A stretch of 64,000 nucleotides of DNA from positions 25,103 to 89,102 of the forward strand of contig JAUIIQ010000002.1 in the NCBI GenBank assembly GCA_030431585.1, read 5' to 3'. The position numbers and the translations under genes are program-made. Positions 30,350 through 39,272 of the stretch are shown here, piece after piece. The notes beneath the pieces are model-generated. The model had not been told where the DNA came from and did not search any database. It saw nothing but the letters and a program-made list of their open reading frames with translations. The stretch comes from Gammaproteobacteria bacterium. GTDB lineage: Bacteria > Pseudomonadota > Gammaproteobacteria > Pseudomonadales > Halieaceae. Within the stretch, counting starts at the first letter, position 1. Each line of letters begins with the position of its first letter.

Positions 30350-31752
30350 CCAACACGGCATTCGACAGTCTCAACCTGGCTCCGGCGCAGCTGCGCAATC
30401 TGGCCGATCTTGGTTATAAGGAAATGACGGACATTCAGGCGGCAGCATTGCCAGCCGCCATGGCCGGCGAGGACCTGATTGCCCAGGCCAAGACAGGAAG
30501 TGGCAAGACAGCCACGTTTGCCTTGCCGTTGCTTGCCAGGCTGAACCCGCGCGACTTTGGCACCCAGGCGATCGTCCTGTGCCCTACACGCGAGCTTGCC
30601 ACGCAGGTTGCCACTGAGTTGCGACGATTGGCGCGCTATCAGCAAAATATCAAGATAGTGGTGCTGTGTGGCGGACAATCCATAGGCCCCCAAATTGGCT
30701 CCCTGGAACACGGTGCACACATCGTTGTGGGCACGCCAGGGCGTATCAAGGACCACCTGCGCAAGGAAACGCTGTCACTGGACCGGGTTGGCACACTGGT
30801 GCTGGATGAGGCTGACCGCATGCTGGACATGGGGTTTATAGAGGATATCGCCGGCATTATCGAGCATACGCCGGACACGCGTCAGACACTGCTCTTTTCC
30901 GCCACATACCCCGACGATATCAACAGGCTGAGCAGTCAGTTTCAGCGCAATCCCCGAAGAATATCGGTGGCCGCGCTGCTTGATGACCGCCAGATGGATC
31001 AGCGGTTCTTTATCTGCAACGAAAGCGATAAGTTGCATGGCCTGGAGAAATTACTGCATTCCTGCCGGCCGGAGGCCGCCATCATATTCTGCAATACCAA
31101 GGAAAGTACCCGCGAAGTGAGCGCCCATCTGGCTGCATCCGGTATAGAGGCGCTTGCACTGAACGGTGATCTCGAACAACGCGACAGGGACCAGGTGCTG
31201 GTGCAGTTCAGGCAGCAAAGCTGTCGCATACTGGTGGCGACTGATGTCGCAGCCAGGGGGCTGGATATAGATGGGCTGCCCGCTGTGTTCAATTACGACG
31301 TGCCCCGGGATGTGGAAACCTATGTGCATCGCATTGGTCGTACCGGCCGGGCTGGGCAAGCGGGCCTGGCGATGACGCTGATTGCGGAAAACCAGCGCTA
31401 CAAGCTGGACGCGATCGCAGCTCATCAGCAGAAGCAGCTGCCTCTCGATATGCTGGATGATATCCGTGCCGGCGGCGATGCGTTGCCCCGGCCGTCTTAT
31501 GCGACTCTGGCTATTGCCGGCGGACGCAAGGACAAGGTTCGGCCGGGAGATATTCTGGGTGCGCTCACCGGCGAAGCGGGTATTGATGGCAAGGCGGTGG
31601 GTAAGATAGACGTGATGGAGTATGCAGCCTACGTTGCCGTGCGCAGGGATGTGGCCGCGCAAGCGCTTAAGCGCCTGGCGAACGGGAAAATCAAGGGACG
31701 AAAGTTCAAGGTTCGACAGCTACAGGGGCAACCTCGCGCAGCCCGGCGCTAG
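30346..31752 (+). CDS. dbpA: ATP-dependent RNA helicase DbpA
   Basis: DEAD-box motifs (AKTGSGKTATFA, PTRELA, DEAD, SAT, HRIGRTGR) and DbpA C-terminal RNA-binding domain; ATGA overlap with the RIO kinase. Confidence 0.93.
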   Translation: MTNTAFDSLNLAPAQLRNLADLGYKEMTDIQAAALPAAMAGEDLIAQAKTGSGKTATFALPLLARLNPRDFGTQAIVLCPTRELATQVATELRRLARYQQNIKIVVLCGGQSIGPQIGSLEHGAHIVVGTPGRIKDHLRKETLSLDRVGTLVLDEADRMLDMGFIEDIAGIIEHTPDTRQTLLFSATYPDDINRLSSQFQRNPRRISVAALLDDRQMDQRFFICNESDKLHGLEKLLHSCRPEAAIIFCNTKESTREVSAHLAASGIEALALNGDLEQRDRDQVLVQFRQQSCRILVATDVAARGLDIDGLPAVFNYDVPRDVETYVHRIGRTGRAGQAGLAMTLIAENQRYKLDAIAAHQQKQLPLDMLDDIRAGGDALPRPSYATLAIAGGRKDKVRPGDILGALTGEAGIDGKAVGKIDVMEYAAYVAVRRDVAAQALKRLANGKIKGRKFKVRQLQGQPRAARR

Positions 31753-31784
31753 GTCTTGCGTGACGTGACCGGTACCTACCCGTG

Positions 31785-31997
31785 TCAGAGGCGCTTTATC
31801 TGTAGTGTCTCGCCGCGAAACTCGATGACATCACCAGCGACGATCTTCTTGCGCCGGCGCGTTTCAACCTGGCCGTTGACGCTCACCTGCCCATCGCCAA
31901 CCAGCAGCTTGGCTTCCCCACCAGAGCCCACCAGACCCTCAAACTTGAGGATCTTGTAAAGCTCTACCGGCTCCCGGTCGATTTCAACTATCTTCAT
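31785..31997 (-). CDS. RNA-binding S4-domain protein (YbcJ-like)
   Basis: 70 aa; LVGSGGEAKLLVGDGQVSVNGQVETRRRKKIVAGDVIEF. Confidence 0.85.
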   Translation of the reverse strand: MKIVEIDREPVELYKILKFEGLVGSGGEAKLLVGDGQVSVNGQVETRRRKKIVAGDVIEFRGETLQIKRL

Positions 31998-32036
31998 CAG
32001 GTTATACCTTGTGGCTGGAGAAGCAGGGACTGCCTG

Positions 32037-32303
32037 TTATTTGCCTTCAAGCAGTGGGTGATCATCCGGCAGCTGCCGCGTGATCCACAGAGCCAGCTTG
32101 TGTTCCATATTGGGGACGCTGATATCCTTCTTGGCCAGCGGTTGAATCAGGCCATCCTCCACCAGCGCTCGATAGATGTATTCTACTTTGAGCTTATGGG
32201 AGTCTTTGGCTTCCAGCTCGCCATATCCGCGCTTCTTGACATAGACGGCACCCACAGCGAGCGCTTTTTTAACCAGCTCGGCTTCCTGCTTGTTTTTTGA
32301 CAC
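32037..32303 (-). CDS. Small conserved hypothetical protein (DUF5062-like)
   Basis: GTG start VSKNKQEAELVKKALAVGAVYVKKRGYGELEAKDSHKLKVEYIYRALVEDGLIQPL...MEHKLALWITRQLPDDHPLL; preceded by GAGG SD. Confidence 0.6.
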   Translation of the reverse strand: MSKNKQEAELVKKALAVGAVYVKKRGYGELEAKDSHKLKVEYIYRALVEDGLIQPLAKKDISVPNMEHKLALWITRQLPDDHPLLEGK

Positions 32304-32340
32304 AATCGCCTCGGTCTTTTCCGGATGACATGAGGCGATT
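32304..32340 (-). promoter_or_regulatory. Possible SD-sequestering hairpin in the leader of the 32037-32303 ORF
   Basis: Minus strand AATCGCCTC-(19 nt)-GAGGCGATT immediately followed by GTG; perfect 9-bp inverted repeat containing the GAGG SD. Confidence 0.5.
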
Positions 32341-32397
32341 ATTTCACAAACAGCGTGATCCCGCGCTGCATTATTCTGTGGGTTTATCGTGTCTGCC

Positions 32398-32421
32398 GCG
32401 CACAGCCGCACAGCTGTGCGC
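32398..32421 (-). terminator. GC-rich hairpin 6 nt after the stop of the coiled-coil ORF
   Basis: gcgcacagc-(6 nt)-gctgtgcgc perfect 9-bp stem; no U-tract, so terminator assignment is tentative. Confidence 0.4.
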
Positions 32422-32427
32422 TGGTTA

Positions 32428-32979
32428 TCAGGCTGCGGCTTCTTCCGTGTTGAGGTCTGCTTGCAGTTCAGCCAGCTGGGTCTCCAACTCGCCAACTTTA
32501 GCCTGCAACGTGGCGCGTTCGCTTTTCACTTCATTGAGCGTTTTTTGCAGCAGACTGCTTGCTTTGGTCTGTTCCGCCAGCTTCTTCTTGTTGGCATCCA
32601 GATTCTTCTTCATTCGGGCCGGGTCAAACTGCTTCAGCGCCTTGTGCTGTGTGCGTTCTTCGGCAAGGTCCTTCTGTAGCGACTTCACCCGCTTTTTCAG
32701 CTCGCTGATCTCTTCCTGCAAGTTACCGGCGCGATTGGTCAGCTCGCGATTCTGACGCTCCACGTGTTGGTTCGCTTCGGCCTTGCTCGACAGGTCGGTG
32801 ATGACCTCAAGCTGCTTGTCGATGGTCGCTTTCTGGCTTTCTACTGTCGCCTGCAACTCTGCATGCTCGTTTGCCTGGCGTTCTATAGTGGCCGTCTTCT
32901 CATCCAGTTGAGCCTGGTATTCTGCCCGGAGCTTCTCTTCCAACTCGATGATCTTTTCCAGCTTGTTGACACTTAACAT
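32428..32979 (-). CDS. Coiled-coil hypothetical protein
   Basis: MLSVNKLEKIIELEEKLRAEYQAQLDEKTATIERQ...: heptad-rich, charged. Confidence 0.75.
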   Translation of the reverse strand: MLSVNKLEKIIELEEKLRAEYQAQLDEKTATIERQANEHAELQATVESQKATIDKQLEVITDLSSKAEANQHVERQNRELTNRAGNLQEEISELKKRVKSLQKDLAEERTQHKALKQFDPARMKKNLDANKKKLAEQTKASSLLQKTLNEVKSERATLQAKVGELETQLAELQADLNTEEAAA

Positions 32980-33129
32980 ACCCAATCTCCTCTTCGTTAC
33001 AGGATTGCACCTGCGCAGCTGAGTACTCCCATAGCCTCAGGTTCGGTGCGTTTACTGCGTGGGCACAAGGCTGTCATTGAGCAGCCGGCCCGGTTCATAT
33101 AATTTCGTTTTACCAATCAATGCGACGGA

Positions 33130-34458
33130 TCAGCTGGCGCGACGGTTGCCACCACCAGAGTGGGCACGTGCTGCCCCGGAGCGGTTTCCAGCGCCTGGTC
33201 TGCCACCGCCCGCGCCGGCGCGCTTCCTGTTGCGACCACCACCATCTCGACTGCCCCTGTTGCCCTGATTGCGGCCGCCGCCACCCCCGCGCCCGTTTTG
33301 AATAGGCTCGGCCTTGATGCTTGGGTCAACATCGAAACCCGGTAGGTTTACTTTTTCTATGTCCGTACCCAGCAGTCGCTCAATATCCTTGAGCAGCTTG
33401 AGTTCGTCGACACACACCAGTGATATAGCGTGTCCCTCCTGTCCTGCTCGTGCCGTGCGGCCAATGCGATGAACGTAGTCTTCAGCAACGTTTGGCAATT
33501 CAAAATTCACCACGTGCGGCAGCTTGTCTATATCAATACCGCGGGCAGCAATGTCTGTCGCTACCAGCACTCTGACGCGGCCTGCCTTGAAGTCCGACAA
33601 AGCCCTGGTCCTGGCGCCCTGCGACTTGTTGCCGTGGATGGCTGCGGCGGTGATGCCGTCCTTGTCCAGTTGCTCGGCGAGTTTGTTGGCCACGTGCTTG
33701 GTTCGGGTGAAGACCAGCACCTGCTGCCAGTTCTCCTCTCCAATTTTCTGTGAAAGCAGCTCGCGTTTGCGCTTTTTGTCGACCGGATACACCACCTGGC
33801 TGACCAACTCGGCCGCTGTGTTCTGTGGAGTAACCTGTATTTCCACCGGTTGGTCGAGAAACTCGGCAGCCAGCAACTTGATCTCCTTGGAAAATGTTGC
33901 CGAGAACAAAAGCGTCTGTCTTTCTTCGGGAATAATATTGAGTATTTTGCGTATGTCGCGGATGAACCCCATATCCAGCATCCTGTCTGCTTCATCCAGG
34001 ATAAGGATTTCTACGCGGGACAGGTCAATGCTGCGCTGCTGCACGTGGTCCAGCAGGCGTCCGGGTGTCGCTACCACTATATCGACGCCCTTTATCAGTT
34101 TCTGCTTCTGCGGATTGATGCTTACCCCGCCAAAGATAACGGCTGAACGAAAGGGCAAATAGCAACCGTAGTCGCGCACGCTCTCGTGCACTTGTGCAGC
34201 CAGTTCACGTGTTGGGGTGAGTACCAACACCCGCGGATGTCGCTTCTGTCCTTCCTTAGCGCGGGATTGCAGCTGTTGCAGTACGGGAAGCGTAAAACCA
34301 GCAGTTTTACCGGTGCCTGTCTGGGCGCCTGCGAGCACATCCTTGCCTTGCAGGACCAGCGGAATAGCCTGTTGCTGAATGGGTGTTGCTGTGTCGTAGC
34401 CCTGCTTTTGGACGGCACGCAGCAATTCGGCCGACAGGCCAAGATCTTTGAATAACAT
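33130..34458 (-). CDS. rhlE: DEAD-box RNA helicase (RhlE-like)
   Basis: [65 protein letters not shown]; Gly/Arg-rich C-terminal tail. Confidence 0.9.
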   Translation of the reverse strand: MLFKDLGLSAELLRAVQKQGYDTATPIQQQAIPLVLQGKDVLAGAQTGTGKTAGFTLPVLQQLQSRAKEGQKRHPRVLVLTPTRELAAQVHESVRDYGCYLPFRSAVIFGGVSINPQKQKLIKGVDIVVATPGRLLDHVQQRSIDLSRVEILILDEADRMLDMGFIRDIRKILNIIPEERQTLLFSATFSKEIKLLAAEFLDQPVEIQVTPQNTAAELVSQVVYPVDKKRKRELLSQKIGEENWQQVLVFTRTKHVANKLAEQLDKDGITAAAIHGNKSQGARTRALSDFKAGRVRVLVATDIAARGIDIDKLPHVVNFELPNVAEDYVHRIGRTARAGQEGHAISLVCVDELKLLKDIERLLGTDIEKVNLPGFDVDPSIKAEPIQNGRGGGGGRNQGNRGSRDGGGRNRKRAGAGGGRPGAGNRSGAARAHSGGGNRRAS

Positions 34459-34854
34459 GTATGTTTTGCTCCTGATTCTCTCAAAGAGAGCGCCTGACCA
34501 AAGATGCGTAATGGCGAAATTGCCGGCAATTGGTTCGGTCCAGGACTGATGTAACTGAGGTGTTCAACGCCCTCAGAGTGAGGGGTTGAGGCATGGCGCA
34601 GACCGAAGTGCGTCAAGACGGGCGGCACTATACCAGAGTTGCCGGGAAAAGACAGGTGTAAAGTATAAGTCCCTGTTTATGATGCTGGTCAAAAAGTCGG
34701 TGTCACCGCTGTTGCTTCTTCGTCGAGTAAAGTGGTTGGCATGCGCTTGGTGGTATCATCGCCGCTGTGGATAGGGCGCGCACTAGCGACTGGAGTAAGT
34801 GCCTTGCCTACCGCAGCTCTCACAACACGAAACAGGCCCCGGAAGAATCAGCCT

Positions 34855-35829
34855 ATGTCATCTTACGATTCAGTTCGCCTCAACAAGTTTATCAGCGACT
34901 CGGGGTATTGCTCGCGCAGGGAAGCGGACAAGTTGATTGCCAGTAATCAGGTGAAAGTGAATGGCAGGCGACCTGAGCTGGGCACGCGGATAGATCCCGG
35001 TGATGTCGTCGAGGTTTGCGGTCAAGTTATACAAGGCAGATTCGAGGACAAGTCTGACCGTGTGTACATTGCCTATAACAAACCCGTTGGTATTACCTGT
35101 ACCACTGAACAGACAGTGAAAGGCAATATTGTTGATGCTATCGATCACGATCACCGCATTTTTCCGATTGGTCGCCTGGACAAACCTTCCGAGGGCCTGA
35201 TTCTGCTCACCAGCGACGGTGATATCGTCAATAAAATACTGCGAGCAGAAAATGCGCACGAGAAGGAGTATCTGGTTTCGGTCAACAAACCCCTGGCACC
35301 CGGGTTCGTCGAAAAGATGTCCCGGGGGGTGCCAATACTGGATACAGTAACCCGGCCCTGCAAGGTTAGAGCGGTAGGCAAGTCGGCTTTTCGGATCACC
35401 CTCACGCAAGGACTCAATCGGCAGATTCGTCGTATGTGCGAATATCTCGGCTATGAGGTCAGGCAGTTGGTCAGGCTGCGCATTATGAATGTCGAGCTTG
35501 GGCGTTTGAAACCCGGGCAATGGCGCAATCTTACCCGTCAGGAGATGGAGCAGATTCACGCCGCCATTGCCAACTCCAGAAGCGAGTCGGGTGGCGGGGC
35601 GGCGCAACCGGCAAGAAACAGGATGCAGACCGGGAAAAAAGCAAGAGCCGGGGGCCCACAGGCAAATACAGCAAGAAAACCGGCCGGCAAGTCGCGCCAG
35701 TCCGCGGGACATGCGGGCCGCAACAGCGACAAAAAGAACGAGGGCAGGGGAAGCAAGCGAGGGGAGGGTAGGAGACCTGGCCGGCCGGCGTCGAAGAAGT
35801 CGCCCCCGGGTGGCAAGCGACGCAAATAG
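34855..35829 (+). CDS. rluF: 23S rRNA pseudouridine synthase (RluF-like) with long basic tail
   Basis: S4 domain (RLNKFISDSGYCSRREADKLI), IGRLDKPSEGLILLTSDGDIVNKILRAENAHEKEYLV, GLNRQIRRMCEYLGYEV. Confidence 0.88.
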   Translation: MSSYDSVRLNKFISDSGYCSRREADKLIASNQVKVNGRRPELGTRIDPGDVVEVCGQVIQGRFEDKSDRVYIAYNKPVGITCTTEQTVKGNIVDAIDHDHRIFPIGRLDKPSEGLILLTSDGDIVNKILRAENAHEKEYLVSVNKPLAPGFVEKMSRGVPILDTVTRPCKVRAVGKSAFRITLTQGLNRQIRRMCEYLGYEVRQLVRLRIMNVELGRLKPGQWRNLTRQEMEQIHAAIANSRSESGGGAAQPARNRMQTGKKARAGGPQANTARKPAGKSRQSAGHAGRNSDKKNEGRGSKRGEGRRPGRPASKKSPPGGKRRK

Positions 35830-35852
35830 CCATACGACACGCTTCCTTACCA

Positions 35853-37094
35853 ATGAATACTTCTGAGCAGTTCTACGATGTGATCATACTCGGCGCTGGC
35901 GCGTCAGGCTTGATGTGTGCGGCTGTGGCAGGGCGCCGTGGCCTGTCTGTGCTGGTATTGGAAAAAGCCAACAAGGTCGGCAAGAAGATCCTGATGTCCG
36001 GAGGTGGACGCTGCAACTTCACCAATTATTTTGTAGAGCCTGATAACTTTATCTCGTCCAACCCGCACTTTTGTAAGTCAGCCCTCAAGCAGTTCACAGC
36101 ATGGGACTTTATCGCCATGGTGGAACGGCATGGGATAGAGTATGAAGAGCGCAGGCACAGCCAGCTTTTCTGCGTGGGCTCCGCGAAGGAGATACTCGCG
36201 ATGTTGCTTGCAGAATGCGATGACGCCGGTGTTATTGTTCAAAGCAGAAGCAGTGTGGGCAGCGTTACCAGCCTGGACTCGGGGGCCGGCGTCTCGCCCG
36301 GCGCGCGGGCGCGTTATCAGGTGGCAGTAGCGCAAGCCGGGCAGTCCCGTTTGCTATCCTGTCGATCACTGGTAGTGGCAACTGGTGCTTTATCGATCCC
36401 GACTCTGGGAGGTAGCGGCTATGGCTACGAACTGGCGCGGCAGTTTTCACTGCCGGTCACGGAGCGGCGTGCCGGCCTTGTGCCGTTCATGTTCAGCGAT
36501 TCACTCAAGCCACTGTGTGAACGTCTTTCCGGGCTCGCGCTGGAAGTTGAGTTGAGCTGCGGGGACCATTCGTTCCTTGAGAACATACTGTTTACCCACA
36601 GGGGTATCAGCGGGCCTGCGGCCTTGCAGGTATCCAACTACTGGTTTCCGGGCGACGAGCTTATTATCAACCTGTTACCGGTAACAGATGCCACCGCCTG
36701 GCTGCTGCAGGAGAAGCGAATGTCGGGTAGGAGCCTGCTCAGAAGCAGGCTTCAGCAGCGCCTGTCCAGGCCCCTGGTAACCGAGTTGCAGGCGCTATGG
36801 TGGGCTGACTTTGCTGAAAAACCCCTGGCTGAATACACCGATCAGCGTCTGGCACTTATAGGCCAGCGCCTCAATAGCTGGCACGTAAAACCGTCGGCAA
36901 GCGAAGGTTACCGAACGGCGGAGGTGACGCTTGGCGGTGTGGATACAGATGCCCTTGATTCCAAAACCATGGAGACACGACAACACCCCGGACTCTTCTT
37001 CGTCGGGGAGGTGGTGGACGTAAGTGGACATCTTGGGGGTTTCAACTTCCAGTGGGCCTGGTCCTCTGCCTACGTCGCTGGGTCAAACTGCTGA
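35853..37094 (+). CDS. NAD(P)/FAD-dependent oxidoreductase (HI0933/YhiN family)
   Basis: VIILGAGASGLMCAAVAGRRGLSVLVLEKANKVGKKILMSGGGRCNFTN. Confidence 0.92.
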   Translation: MNTSEQFYDVIILGAGASGLMCAAVAGRRGLSVLVLEKANKVGKKILMSGGGRCNFTNYFVEPDNFISSNPHFCKSALKQFTAWDFIAMVERHGIEYEERRHSQLFCVGSAKEILAMLLAECDDAGVIVQSRSSVGSVTSLDSGAGVSPGARARYQVAVAQAGQSRLLSCRSLVVATGALSIPTLGGSGYGYELARQFSLPVTERRAGLVPFMFSDSLKPLCERLSGLALEVELSCGDHSFLENILFTHRGISGPAALQVSNYWFPGDELIINLLPVTDATAWLLQEKRMSGRSLLRSRLQQRLSRPLVTELQALWWADFAEKPLAEYTDQRLALIGQRLNSWHVKPSASEGYRTAEVTLGGVDTDALDSKTMETRQHPGLFFVGEVVDVSGHLGGFNFQWAWSSAYVAGSNC

Positions 37095-37214
37095 AACCAG
37101 GCGCAGCGGCCGTACGCCAGGGCAGGCACTATAGGCAGACTGCAAGGTTACAGCGGCGAGCGCTTGCTCCCCTGTCCTCGTCAGTTCAAGGTTAGGATTC
37201 GCCTGGAATATTTA

Positions 37215-37247
37215 GTAATTAAAGTATATTATATATTTTAGTTATTA
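37215..37247. promoter_or_regulatory. AT-rich imperfect palindrome, candidate MarR operator/promoter
   Basis: agtaattaaa (37215-37224) and tttagttatt (37238-37247), 8/10 complementary, in an AT-only island just upstream of the double-MarR ORF. Confidence 0.45.
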
Positions 37248-37263
37248 ACGTCGGGGCATCCGT

Positions 37264-38139
37264 TTGTCAGCCAACTTCCAGAGCAGTTGCGCTTATCTGA
37301 TACATGATACTGGCCAGGCCTTTCGTCGAAGGTTTGGCCGGCAAATTGCGAGCCTGGGCTTTACTCAAACCCATTGGCGCATTCTCGGTTTTTTGAACCG
37401 TACAGGGCCGATTGGTCAGTCCCGGATTGCGGAATTACTGGTGTTGCACAAAGTCCCGGTGGGTATCGCGCTCAACGAACTGGAACGAGAGGGTTGGATT
37501 ACCCGTGTTCCCATGGCGGCAGATCGGCGCGCCCGGGTGGTGGAGCTGGCGCCGCGTGCGCAGCCGGTTGTTGCCAATCTGAAAGCAGAGTTCGATGCGC
37601 TGGAAGCGAGAATGATGGCCAGTCTTGGTCACCAGGCCGCACGCCGCCTGCCCAAAGCACTACGCAAGATCAGGGATGCATTGCGCGATGAGTCTCTGGA
37701 GAACATCGAGGTAAAGGACGAGTCGCCGCTCTGGTTGTTGCTTGACTGCTCCCGCCACTTGATGCGCAGGCTGGATGTTCGCCTGGAAGGCCTGGGTTTT
37801 ACGCGCACACAGTGGTTTGTGCTCAACGCCTTGTACCACGCCGGCGACCAGACACAGACAGACCTGGCACGGCAGCTGGACATGTCGGCAGCCCAGCTGG
37901 GTAAGTTGCTCGATCAGCTGCAGCAGGAGGGCTGGATAGAGCGTCATCCAGATTTACTCGACAGGCGAGTAAAGCGCCTTGATATACGACCAGAACAACG
38001 GCGCAAGATTGCCAGCATACGCCGTCAGTTCGATCACAGTCACAACACATTATTGGACGTTCTTGACACGGCTGATCGCGGCGAGCTTGCGCGCAGCCTC
38101 GAGTGCTTGAGGTCGTACCTGAGGAAAGATTGCGCATGA
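37264..38139 (+). CDS. Double-MarR-domain transcriptional regulator
   Basis: Two MarR units in one ORF: FTQTHWRILGFLNRTGPIGQSRIAELLVLHKVPVG... and FTRTQWFVLNALYHAGDQTQTDLARQLDMSAAQLGKLLDQLQQEGWIER...; putative TTG start. Confidence 0.85.
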   Translation: MSANFQSSCAYLIHDTGQAFRRRFGRQIASLGFTQTHWRILGFLNRTGPIGQSRIAELLVLHKVPVGIALNELEREGWITRVPMAADRRARVVELAPRAQPVVANLKAEFDALEARMMASLGHQAARRLPKALRKIRDALRDESLENIEVKDESPLWLLLDCSRHLMRRLDVRLEGLGFTRTQWFVLNALYHAGDQTQTDLARQLDMSAAQLGKLLDQLQQEGWIERHPDLLDRRVKRLDIRPEQRRKIASIRRQFDHSHNTLLDVLDTADRGELARSLECLRSYLRKDCA

Positions 38140-39272
38140 CCGCATCAGATAGCGTAAAGACCGCTGACCAGGAAGCCACGTACCCGGAAGATGGAAGAGG
38201 GAAGCGACGCATTCAGGGTGTTGCATTAGTCTTTGCGGTAGCAGTGATGCTGGCCCTGGCGGGTTACTGGATACAGCAGCGCGCGACGCATGTGTACAGT
38301 GACGATGCAAGAATCGCTTCACGCATGATCGAGGTGAGCGCGGAGGCCGCCGGTCAACTGGTTGCCTTTTCCATAGAGCAGGGTCAGGCAATTGCATCGG
38401 GAGACCTTATTGCCCAGATAGACGATAGTGAGGCCCGTTTCTTGTTGGCCGAGCTGCAATCTGAACTGGATGCCAGCCTGACCAGTTCCCACAAACTGCA
38501 GGCGCAGATTGAGCAGGTAACGCAGAGCACCGGGGGCTCACTACAGGCTGCCGAATCGAAACTGCAGGCTGCCCTCGCTTCGCAGGAAGCGGCACGCTTT
38601 GACCTGGAGCTCAAGCGCAGCGAATGGGAGCGCGCCAACACCTTGTTGGAACGGAAGATTATCTCCGCGCAAAGCTGGGAAAACGCGCGCAATGCTGAGC
38701 ATCAGGCAGCCCAGGCACTGCAGCGCGCGACTGCCGACGTTGCCAACGCCCGCGCCGTGGTACTGGAGGCTCAGGCAGCACAGTCAGGGTTGAAGGTGCT
38801 TGCCCAGGAGCGTGTCGCCCTGGAGCACGAGCAAAGCCGGATCAGGGCCCGCATCAGCAGACAACAGGTGGTAGTGGACAAGCTGCGCATAACGGCGCCT
38901 GAGTCGGGGATCGTCGACAAGTCATTCGTAGACCAGGGAGAGTATGTTGTGCCCGGCCAGAGACTGGTTTTAATACACAATCCCGAGCGTCTGTGGGTGG
39001 CTGCCAATATCAAGGAAACGGAGATTCGACACCTGAAACTGGGTACCAAGGCGACACTGGAGCTGGACAGTTACCCGGGACAGGCATTTTCAGGAGAAGT
39101 GTTCGAGATAGGCGGTGCGGCAACCAGTCAGTTCTCGCTCCTGCCCAGTGCCAATCCCAGCGGCAACTTCACCAAGGTGACGCAACGTATCCCTATCAAG
39201 ATCTCGATTGATCAGGTAGAGCAGCGACTACTGCCTGGCATGATGGTTGAGGTGGCCCTTGAGCTCGAATGA
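38136..39272 (+). CDS. HlyD/EmrA-family efflux periplasmic adaptor
   Basis: ATGA overlap with marR; ISAEAAGQLV-type barrel-sandwich and IRHLKLGTKATLELDSYPGQAFSGEV. Confidence 0.9.
   Translation: MTASDSVKTADQEATYPEDGRGKRRIQGVALVFAVAVMLALAGYWIQQRATHVYSDDARIASRMIEVSAEAAGQLVAFSIEQGQAIASGDLIAQIDDSEARFLLAELQSELDASLTSSHKLQAQIEQVTQSTGGSLQAAESKLQAALASQEAARFDLELKRSEWERANTLLERKIISAQSWENARNAEHQAAQALQRATADVANARAVVLEAQAAQSGLKVLAQERVALEHEQSRIRARISRQQVVVDKLRITAPESGIVDKSFVDQGEYVVPGQRLVLIHNPERLWVAANIKETEIRHLKLGTKATLELDSYPGQAFSGEVFEIGGAATSQFSLLPSANPSGNFTKVTQRIPIKISIDQVEQRLLPGMMVEVALELE

Noticed and set aside
35567-35827. Low-complexity Lys/Arg/Gly-rich stretch at the end of RluF
   Set aside because: Explained as a disordered basic RNA-binding tail, as seen in RluF homologs, not a repeat element
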